64,000 nt of DNA from Nannocystis sp. (GTDB taxonomy: Bacteria > Myxococcota_A > Polyangia > Nannocystales > Nannocystaceae). The stretch lies in assembly GCA_016712315.1 (NCBI GenBank), contig JADJRG010000029.1, positions 1 to 64,000 on the forward strand, in the 5' to 3' direction. The notes beneath the pieces were generated by a model. It ran no database searches. It worked only from the letters and a program-made list of their open reading frames with translations, and had not been told where the DNA came from. A program made the position numbers and the translations under genes. Shown piece after piece: positions 57,156 through 64,000 of the stretch (positions within the stretch are counted from its first letter, which is position 1; the number at the start of each line of letters is the position of its first letter).

Positions 57156-58208
57156 ATGTCCCACCGCGGCGCCGCTCTATTGCTCCCGTGCCTCGCCGCG
57201 CTCGCTTGCGCGCCCGATCCCGCGGGGACCGCGACCGTCGCGACCGCCCCGCCGTCCTCGTCGACCGGGACGAGCGCCGACGCGACCGCCTCCGCGACCA
57301 CCAGCGAGCCAGAGACCGCGGGCGAGGCAGAGAGCACCGGCGCGGCGCCGGCCGGCGAAGAGCTGCTGGTCGCCTCGTTCGTCGGCGATGACGTGCGGGT
57401 CTTCGACGCGGCGACCGGCGCCCTGCTCGCCGCCTGGTCCCCCGAGGGGCTCGACGGCGCGCTCGGCCTCGCGATTGAACCCGACGGACATGTCCTCGTC
57501 GCCAGTGAAGAGAGCGGCGCTGTCCTCCGCCTCGACGGCGCGAGCGGGGCGCTGCTCGAGATCCTCGCGGCGGACGACCCCGGCACCCCCGACGATGAGT
57601 CCGGCGGCCTCGACGGCCCGGGGGCGCTCCTCATCGCCCCGTCCGGCGAGCTGCTGGTCTCGAGCTTCGACAGCGACGCGATCCTCAGCTACGAGCTGGC
57701 GACCGGCGCCTACCTCGGCGTGATGGTCGCCGCGGGCGCAGGCGGCCTCGACGGACCCGACGCAGGGATGGTCTTTGGACCAGGTGGTGATCTCTTCGTG
57801 CCCAGCTACTACGGCGACGCGGTGCTCCGCTATGACGGCGTCACCGGCGAATTCATCGGCGCCTTCACCCCCGCGGACGGCGCGCTGGACGGGCCCCGCA
57901 CGCTGCTCTTCGACGGCGACCACCTGCTGGTCACGTCGGAGCGCAGCGGCGAGGTCGTGCGCTTCCGCGCCGACACGGGCGACTTCGTCGACGTGCTCAC
58001 CGGCGGGATCCCCGAGCCCGCGGGCATGGTGCTCAGCGCCGGCGGCGATCTGCTGGTCGTCAGCCTCGGCCTCGGCACCGTCGAGGCCTTCGACCCGGCT
58101 ACGGGCGCTCACCGGGGCACCCGCGTCGGCCCAAGCGGCGGGCTCAGCGGCCCGACGCACGCGATCCTGCGCCCCGCCGTGCTCGCTCGGGAGCCGCCGG
58201 GCGTGTGA
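57156..58208 (+). CDS. Lipoprotein beta-propeller (NHL/Vgb-like), 350 aa
   Basis: Signal peptide SHRGAALLLPCLAALAC with lipobox, a Ser/Thr/Glu linker, then at least six repeats of the form LLVASFVGDDVRVFDAATGA, HVLVASEESGAVLRLDGASG, ELLVSSFDSDAILSYELATG and HLLVTSERSGEVVRFRADTG, each a propeller blade. An exported binding scaffold. It follows the previous lipoprotein gene by 55 bp on the same strand and may be co-transcribed. Confidence 0.75.
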   Translation: MSHRGAALLLPCLAALACAPDPAGTATVATAPPSSSTGTSADATASATTSEPETAGEAESTGAAPAGEELLVASFVGDDVRVFDAATGALLAAWSPEGLDGALGLAIEPDGHVLVASEESGAVLRLDGASGALLEILAADDPGTPDDESGGLDGPGALLIAPSGELLVSSFDSDAILSYELATGAYLGVMVAAGAGGLDGPDAGMVFGPGGDLFVPSYYGDAVLRYDGVTGEFIGAFTPADGALDGPRTLLFDGDHLLVTSERSGEVVRFRADTGDFVDVLTGGIPEPAGMVLSAGGDLLVVSLGLGTVEAFDPATGAHRGTRVGPSGGLSGPTHAILRPAVLAREPPGV

Positions 58209-58415
58209 TCGTGGACGCCCCATGTTTTTTCATAACTATGGATGGCGGCGCGCTTTGTCGGGCGCGGCTGCGAGGGGCGCGCGAGGTCGCCTCACACGGG
58301 CGTCGGCGCGCATGCTCTCGGCGACGCTGAGGTCCACGCGCCGACGCGGCGGGGGCGGTGCAGGGCCTCGGACACCCGATCGGATAGAGTTGCCGGCGGG
58401 TGAGGGGTCGCCGTC

Positions 58416-61388
58416 ATGTCTCATGTGCTCGACGCTGAATTGGACGAGCTCGTCAGGGCTCTGGGCATCAGCCCCGCTTCGGTGGCGACCCGGATGGTCG
58501 CGGTCGGCCTCACCTCCGACGATCTGCGCTGCTTGGCCGCCATCGAGCCGAGCGTCAGCGCTAACCTCGATCGTTTCATCAACTCCCTCTACGAACGACT
58601 GCTCGCGCAGCCGGAGTTCGCGCCGTTGCTCGTCGGCGACGCGCAGATCGCCAGGCTCAAGGCCGCGCAGCGGCGGTATTTCCGCGATCTGCTCCTCTGC
58701 CCGCGCGACTGGGATTACGTGCTGCGACAGCTCCGGATCGGCGCTGTCCACTACCGCGTCCACCTCAAGCCGCAGTGGTACCTGGCGACCTACGCCCACT
58801 TCCTGTGCGACCACGTGCCGGTGGTGCTGCGCTCGGCGCCCTCCGCCGAGGAAGGAGCGCGCCGTGTCGTGGCCCTCGTCCGCGCCGCGTTCTTCGACGC
58901 GATCATCGCGCTGGACGCCTACGGCCTCACCGAGGAGATCTCGATGCGCGCGCGGGCCGGCGCCCAGAGCGTGTCGACGGTGACCCGAGCGGTTGACCGC
59001 AACGACCGCGTGGAGCCGATGCGCGCCCCGCAGACGCGCAGCCCCACCCTCACGCAGATCACGGTGACCACCGAGTCGATGGAGCGGCGACGGCACTATC
59101 TGGGGCTGGACAGCTCGTTCCTGGGGATCTTGCCCACCCTGGCGGGGATCATCACCGAGGCCGCGCCGGCCATCCTGACCGACTTCTACGCGATGTTCTC
59201 CTCGATGCCCGAGACGGCGGCCCTGGTGCCCCCGACCGCGATCGAGCGCCTGCGCCAGCAGGTGCTCTCCTATTGGCAGGAGCTGGCCATTAGCCGCTTT
59301 GATCGGCCCTACGGGGCGTCGCGCATGCGTATCGGGATGGTGCATGAGCGCATCGGACTCGGGCCGCGTTGGTACCTCACCGGCCTGGCGCGCCAGGTCG
59401 CCCTCTTCGTCACCGAGATCGCCGCGGCCCACCCCGATCCGGAGGCGGCGCTGTCCGCCTTCCTGCGCGCCGTCTTCTTCGACGTCACGTACGTCATCGA
59501 GGCGTATTTGGACGCGCGCGCGGAGACCCTCCTGCGCACGGACGGCTACGCGAACCAGCTCGTGGCCGGGCTGTCGTCCGCCGTGGCGATCATCGACTCC
59601 TCGAGCCGGCTTGTCTCGATCAACCCGACGATGCGCGACCTCCTGGGGATCACACCGGGCCTCCTGTACCGCATGCCCTTGGAGCAGGCCGTTCCGCTGC
59701 CCGCGGTCAAGGCGCTGGTGGAGAGGGTGCGCGCCGAGGCCCTGCCCAGGGCGGAGGCCGTGCTCAACCTCAGCATCCCGATCGGCGCGCCCCTCGGGCA
59801 GCGGCTGTGCCGCTTGACCGTGGTGCAACTGGAGCCGTGGAGCATGGCGGCAGGGCGGCCGGTGGCCCTCATGATCGAGGACATCACGGAGCTCGCGCGC
59901 CTCGCCTCGATGGTCGAGCGCAACGAGGAGCGCTACAGCGCGCTGCTCAACGCGGTGGACGCGGCGGTGTGGGAGATGGATACGTCGACATGGACCGTCG
60001 AGTTGATGTCCGCCCAGGCCTTGGCGCTGACCGGCTACCGCGATGTGTTCTACGTGGGTAGGTGCGGCGCGCTCGTGGACCGCGTCCCGGACCAGGATCG
60101 ATCGCGGTTCTTGTCGGCGTGCGGCGCGCTGAAGCCCGGGGAGCGGAGCAGCCTCGAGCACCGACTGGTGCGGGCTGATGAGCGAGAGATCTGGGTGCGC
60201 TGCCACCTGCGTCGGCCGGAAGGGGCGCGCACCGTGGTGGTAGGGGTCTCCGTGGACATCACCAGCGAGAAGCTGGCAGAGCAGCGCGCCCGCGAGCGTG
60301 ACCTGGCCGAGGGCCGAAGCCAGGCCAAGAGCCGGTTCTTGGCGCAGATGAGCCACGAGATCCGCACGCCGATGAACGGCGTCCTCGGTATGTCGCGCTT
60401 GCTCCTCGACGGCGAGCTGTCGCCGGATCAGCGCGAGAAGATGCAGATCGTCCTGAGCTCGGCCGAGGGGCTCTTGGGGATCATCAACGACCTGCTCGAT
60501 CTATCCAAGGTCGAAGCCGGGCATATGACGCTCGAGCGGACGAGCTTCGCGCTGCGCGTCGTCTGCGAGGAGGCGCTGAGCGTGCTGCGGCTGGCGGCGC
60601 GGACCAAAGGCGTGGCGCTGCGCTGCGAGCTGCCCGCGGACGGGCCGGAGCGCTGCGTCGGGGATCCGGTGCGCCTGCGCCAGGTGCTGCTCAACCTGCT
60701 GGGCAACGGGCTCCAGTCACCGATCGCGGCGCCGTGACGCTGCGCGTGGAGGGCGAGGGCGAGGGGCGCTATCACTTCCGCGTCATCGACACCGGCGTCG
60801 GTGTCCCGGAGGCGCGGCAGCAGCAGATCTTCGAGCCGTATATGCAGGCAGAGGACTCGACCACCAGGCGCTTCGGCGGGACGGGCTTGGGGCTGACGAT
60901 CGCGCGCGACCTGGTCCGGCTGATGGGCGGCGAGCTGCGCGTGCAGAGCGCGCCAGGCAGCGGCAGCGTGTTCCATTTCACGCTCGATCTGCCCGCGGCG
61001 ACGGCTCCAGCGGAGGCGCCGATGACAGCGCCGGCGCCGCTCGCAGCGCCGGGCCTGCGGGTCCTGGTGGCTGAGGACGAAGAGATCAGCGCCCTGCTCA
61101 TCGAGCACTATCTGACGAAGCTCGGGCACAGCGCGGAGCGGGTCGCGGACGGGGGGGCGGCGGTGGCCATGTGGCGGCGCGGCGAGTTCGACGCGGACGA
61201 TCAGGGCGGAAGAGGCGGGCCGCGAGCGGCGCGTGCCCATCGTGGCCCTGACGGCCAACGCCATGGCCGACTACGTGCAGCGCTGCCGTGACGCCGGCAT
61301 GGACGGCCACTTGAGCAAGCCGATCGACCCCAGGACGCTGGAGGAGGCGCTGGCGCGCTTCGGCGCCCGGTCGCCCGGGGGGCGTTGA
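58416..61388 (+). CDS. Hybrid histidine kinase with two globin sensor domains, frameshifted, receiver damaged
   Basis: Starts MSHVLDAELDELVRALGISP. Two globin-coupled-sensor domains: VHYRVHLKPQWY (His112) and VHERIGLGPRWY (His310), the proximal haem ligand motif of HemAT-type sensors. One or two PAS-like regions follow (about 375-470, 505-625), then HisKA MSHEIRTPMNGVLGM (His647). The ATPase domain is split near 60716, where CAGTCACC lacks one T (CAGTTCACC would read QFTDRG), and goes on with RVIDTGVGVP and GGTGLGLTIARDL. The receiver starts LRVLVAEDEE but GEFD jumps to RTIRAEEAG near 61190. This removes about 17 residues including the phospho-acceptor Asp; it ends ALTANAM and GHLSKPID. Oxygen or redox sensing is inferred. 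Confidence 0.8.
61189..61230 (+). repeat. 42-bp inverted duplicate, copy in receiver gene
   Basis: Identical, in reverse complement, to 62689-62730. It begins CGACGCGGACGATCAGGGCG and encodes RTIRAEEAGRER of the receiver domain. It starts exactly at the point where receiver residues are missing. Confidence 0.9.
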
Positions 61389-61475
61389 GGGGGCGCTGCG
61401 ATCGACGGCGAGCGGCGCCACGCGGGGGGACTAGGTCGACCCCGGAGGCGCCGCAGCGACGTCACGGGGGCGCGG

Positions 61476-62558
61476 TCACTGCGGCATGATCGCGTTCTTG
61501 AGGGCGATCCCGGTCATGTCAGAGTAGGTGTAGGGACCGACGAGGCCCTCGACGACGCTGAGCACCTGATAGGTGTCAGAGTCGACTTTGAAGGCCTTGT
61601 TGGCCTTGTCGACGACCCAGACGTTGCCCTCAAAGTCGATGCTGACGCCCCACGGCTCGGAGCAGCCGGGGAGGGCGATGTTGTTGTTGACGAAGGTCTT
61701 GCTGGCGACGTCGACGCGGACGAGCCGGCAAGGCTGGACTCCGGCGCCCCAGACGCTGCCGTCGCCGTCCGCCATGACCCCGAGCACCCAATTGCCGCCG
61801 GAGCCAGAGACCTGGGTCCACTGGTTGTTCTGGGCGCTGTAGTGGAAGACCGCGTTGTTGCAGTACCCAGCGGCCCAAAGATCGCCGTTCTCGTCGAGGG
61901 TCATGCCGTACTTGCAGCCGCCAGGTGGGTTGCCGAGGTTGGTCACCTGGAAGGTGAGGGCGTCGACCTTGACGGCGGGATCGCTGCCGAGACCCGAGGC
62001 GAAGAAGTCGCCCTTGGCGTTCACGGCGCCGCCGTAGGGGGAGAAATTCGAGTTGCCCGACCAGGGGAAGCTGGCCTCGTTGATCAAGGCGCCGCTGGCG
62101 CCGTTGACGAGCTGGAAGCGGCCGTTGCCGACGTTGTCGCGCCACGCGAACCAGAGGTTGGGGGTCGGGAATTCACAGGTGTCAGGGTCGGGCTGGGAGC
62201 CCTGCCAGGCGGTCGCGCGCGGGCCGTTGGTGTAGCTGTTCGAGGGCACGTTGATCGACCACTCGACGCACTCGTCCTGGCCGAAGGGTTTGATGTCGCC
62301 GGGGCCGGTGGAGGTCGTGATCATGCCGTCGTTGTTCTTGTCCGGGCACTTCTCCTTGTTGCTGATGATCTTGGTGACGGCGCCAGGATCACGGCTCGAG
62401 ACCGCGACGTCGCCGAGGAGGTTGACCGAGGTGCGGGACGGCGACCCTCCGGCGACCTGGTAGCGACCCTCTTCGACGCCGGTCTTGGTGTTGATCTTGA
62501 ACGACCCTCGCTCTCCCCAACGAACCCCGCTCACCGCGCCGCGCGGCCGTAATCCCAA
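61476..62558 (-). CDS. Beta-propeller (virginiamycin-lyase/NHL-like) protein, N-terminally truncated
   Basis: The repeat-containing part begins SFKINTKTGVEEGRYQVAGG; preceding codons (MGLRPRGAVSGVRW) look unrelated and there is no signal peptide, so the natural N-terminus is probably lost. Blades include GDVAVSSRDPGAVTKIISN, YGMTLDENGDLWAAGYCNN, LGVMADGDGSVWGAGVQPC and WGVSIDFEGNVWVVDKANKA. Proteins with this pattern are usually exported lipoproteins in myxobacteria. Either a remnant or a gene with an upstream frameshift. Confidence 0.65.
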   Translation of the reverse strand: MGLRPRGAVSGVRWGERGSFKINTKTGVEEGRYQVAGGSPSRTSVNLLGDVAVSSRDPGAVTKIISNKEKCPDKNNDGMITTSTGPGDIKPFGQDECVEWSINVPSNSYTNGPRATAWQGSQPDPDTCEFPTPNLWFAWRDNVGNGRFQLVNGASGALINEASFPWSGNSNFSPYGGAVNAKGDFFASGLGSDPAVKVDALTFQVTNLGNPPGGCKYGMTLDENGDLWAAGYCNNAVFHYSAQNNQWTQVSGSGGNWVLGVMADGDGSVWGAGVQPCRLVRVDVASKTFVNNNIALPGCSEPWGVSIDFEGNVWVVDKANKAFKVDSDTYQVLSVVEGLVGPYTYSDMTGIALKNAIMPQ

Positions 62559-62688
62559 TCATCTCAGGGGTTTAGAGGGGAAGGGCGAGGGACCAGATCG
62601 GACCGCTATGGACCGCTATGGACCCGGTTTTGGCGACGCTTTGGCAACGCGCGACGCGGCGCGGTCGCAGCTTCTCAGTCCTTCACCT

Positions 62689-62730
62689 GCCGCTCGCGGC
62701 CCGCCTCTTCCGCCCTGATCGTCCGCGTCG
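62689..62730 (-). repeat. 42-bp inverted duplicate, intergenic copy
   Basis: Reverse complement of 61189-61230. On the minus strand it is preceded by ATCGAGG and reads IEATRTIRAEEAGRER, keeping EAT that the receiver gene has lost, then stops (QVKD and TGA). It is therefore a displaced fragment of a receiver coding sequence. Nearby, GACCGCTATG occurs twice in tandem (62599-62618). Confidence 0.85.
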
Positions 62731-62749
62731 CCTCGATCGAGGGCCCCCT

Positions 62750-63418
62750 TCAGCGCAGCAGGAGGCCGATGAAGGCGCCGATCTGGGGCATCGGCGCGTA
62801 TTCGCGCTGGCGGAAATTCCAGCCGAGACGGGCGCTTAGGCCGATGACGCCGGCGCGGCGCCGCTGGAGGCGACCGCCGAAGAGGTAGCCGATCCTCGCC
62901 TCCGCCTCGGCGACGGAAGGGGCGATGATCGCGTGCAGCGCGAGGCCGCCGCCGATCGCGAGCATGAGGCGCTCACGGCGCCCGCCGTAGAGCTTCGCGG
63001 TGATGTGGTGGCGGGTGGCGATGATGCCGCTGGTGTAACGATCAGCGCCGCCGAGCGACAGGGTGAGGGAGTAGCCGAGGGCGAGGCGGCGGGCGCCGGG
63101 GGCCTTGCTGGCGAAGGCGCGGCCGAGGAAGAGGACCTGGTCGAAGCTTGGTAGCGGCGAGACGCCGACGGTGAGGCCGTAGTAGTTGGCGAAGACGAAG
63201 TGGGCGCGCTCGGCGACCGGCGGCTCGGCGGTCGAGGCCGTGGCGGCGGCTGGGCGCTCGGGCTCGAGGTCGGGCTCGGGCAGCTCTTGCGGCCCTTCCG
63301 GCGCGGGGAGCTGGTCTTCGGACGGATCTGTTTGAGGTGTCTCTTGCGACAGGTCCTGAGGAGCAGGCTCGAAGGCGAGCGCGGCGAGCAGGGTGGCGAG
63401 GGCGAGGGCGTTCGGCAT
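62750..63418 (-). CDS. Putative outer-membrane beta-barrel protein, 222 aa
   Basis: ATG 63418, signal peptide PNALALATLLAALAFEPAP. An acidic Pro/Glu linker (about residues 20-65) is followed by alternating hydrophobic strands (FVFANYYGLTVGVSPLPSF; RLALGYSLTLSLGGADRYTS; LMLAIGGGLALHAII) ending in IGAFIGLLLR. The strand pattern and C-terminal hydrophobic residue suggest a small barrel. It starts 3 bp after the stop of the upstream gene, so it is probably one operon with it. Confidence 0.6.
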   Translation of the reverse strand: MPNALALATLLAALAFEPAPQDLSQETPQTDPSEDQLPAPEGPQELPEPDLEPERPAAATASTAEPPVAERAHFVFANYYGLTVGVSPLPSFDQVLFLGRAFASKAPGARRLALGYSLTLSLGGADRYTSGIIATRHHITAKLYGGRRERLMLAIGGGLALHAIIAPSVAEAEARIGYLFGGRLQRRRAGVIGLSARLGWNFRQREYAPMPQIGAFIGLLLR

Positions 63419-63421
63419 GGC

Positions 63422-64000
63422 TCAGGCGCTCCTGACGGCGCGGCGGCGGCCGATCGCGAGCCAGAGGAAGGGGAGGAGCATGGCGAGGGGCGCGGTGGTG
63501 CGCGAGCTGACGGCGCAGGGGATGTAGACCGCCTCGCGGTTGATGTTGTGCTCAGGGAGGATGACGGGCTCGCCGCGGGCGCCGTCGGCGGCGACGGCGG
63601 TGAAGGTGTGCTTGCCTTCGCTGGGCGGGAGCACCCAGCTCGCGTCCTCGACGTCGACCGAGCCGACCTCGCCGTCAGGGCCGCTGATGTCGACGCGGCC
63701 GCCTTCGCGGAAGAAGTCCGGGGCGGCGTCGCCGAGCACGGCGTCGATCTCGAGCGCGAACCAGCCGCCGTCGCTGCAGCAGCCGTCGTCGTCGCGGGTG
63801 AGGCGGTTGTCCGCGATCCGGAGGCTGATCGGGGCGACGGCGGGGCGATCGACGGCCGTGATCGCGCCGTCGCTCGCTTGGGCGCCGCCGCCGTCCCAGG
63901 GGTCGTCCTCCAGGCCCTCGCAGGCGAGGGTGTAGGCCTGGCCGGCGATCAGCGGGCGCTCCGGCGTGAAGACGACGCGCTCGGCGCCCTGCGTGCAAGC
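63422..64000 (-). CDS. Exported protein with C-terminal membrane anchor, 5'-partial
   Basis: Open to the right edge of the window. Visible residues start ACTQGAERVVFTPERPLIAG, an Ig/bacterial-adhesin-like segment, then DNRLTRDDDGCCSDGGWFAL, VDISGPDGEVGSVDVEDASW and HTFTAVAADGARGEPVILP. It ends in TTAPLAMLLPFLWLAIG and basic RRRAVRSA, a sorting-like membrane anchor. Function unknown; coupled to the barrel gene downstream. Confidence 0.6.
   Translation of the reverse strand, partial: ACTQGAERVVFTPERPLIAGQAYTLACEGLEDDPWDGGGAQASDGAITAVDRPAVAPISLRIADNRLTRDDDGCCSDGGWFALEIDAVLGDAAPDFFREGGRVDISGPDGEVGSVDVEDASWVLPPSEGKHTFTAVAADGARGEPVILPEHNINREAVYIPCAVSSRTTAPLAMLLPFLWLAIGRRRAVRSA

Noticed and set aside
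1..64000. tRNA or rRNA genes
   Set aside because: None recognised when reading for conserved arms or rRNA blocks; a covariance search would be needed to exclude a tRNA.

Overview
The window is a high-GC bacterial chromosome segment, most likely from a myxobacterium of the Nannocystaceae/Polyangiales kind. This is inferred from lipoproteins with Ser/Thr/Gly/Asp-rich linkers after the lipobox, a DUF4215-type cysteine repeat, bacterial Ser/Thr kinases, a hybrid histidine kinase and a multihaem cytochrome lipoprotein. Single-base frameshifts recur, mostly in or beside homopolymers and in genes otherwise intact, so either the assembly carries long-read indels or much of the segment is decaying.

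Layout. 1-13.05 kb (minus strand): one tightly overlapping operon of a mobile, phage-like module. It encodes a methyltransferase-helicase polyvalent protein (running off the left edge), a pair of paralogous small-domain proteins, several proteins with one or two membrane segments, a lipoprotein, a membrane-anchored lytic transglycosylase-like protein and two adjacent beta-rich proteins that could be capsid subunits. 13.6-15.2 kb (plus): a frameshifted protein with a possible winged helix and an Ala/Asp tandem-repeat protein. 15.3-18.05 kb: two host-type lipoproteins. 18.2-19.0 kb: a histone-H1-like Lys/Ala/Pro protein, divergent from cas3.

19.1-29.0 kb (plus): a complete type I-E CRISPR-Cas operon (cas3, cse1, cse2, cas7e, cas5e, cas6e, cas1, cas2 and a DnaQ-like exonuclease). 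Between cas3 and cse1 lies a degenerate repeat-spacer-repeat unit with exactly the 28-33-28 geometry of the main array. It follows a low-GC small ORF and precedes a possible cse1 promoter. This looks like a crRNA-like regulator or antitoxin (CreR/CreA type) and is the most interesting item here. The operon runs into a short AT-rich leader and CRISPR array 1 (28-nt repeats, 33-nt spacers, 120 repeats in the main block), which continues to about 40.5 kb. Array 1 is cut by two near-identical IS3-family insertions, each inside a spacer with its own 3-bp target duplication, and by a mobile-element relic. It ends in a scrambled trailer with inverted repeat copies.

41.9-50.7 kb: CRISPR array 2, about 110 repeats of a different 36-nt sequence. 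On the minus strand the repeat ends in ATTGAAGC, a tag typical of type III and several type I systems. No matching cas genes are in the window. A 3'-truncated group II intron sits in one of its repeats. Array 2 is flanked by two Ser/Thr kinase genes, both truncated immediately after the HRDFKP motif and both followed by a hairpin with a 33-35-nt loop.

52.3-64 kb: ordinary host genes: a five-haem cytochrome lipoprotein, a rhodanese-like protein lacking its cysteine, lipoproteins and beta-propellers, a hybrid histidine kinase with two tandem globin sensor domains and a damaged receiver, and an outer-membrane-type gene pair at the right edge. A 42-bp piece of the receiver coding sequence recurs inverted 1.5 kb downstream.
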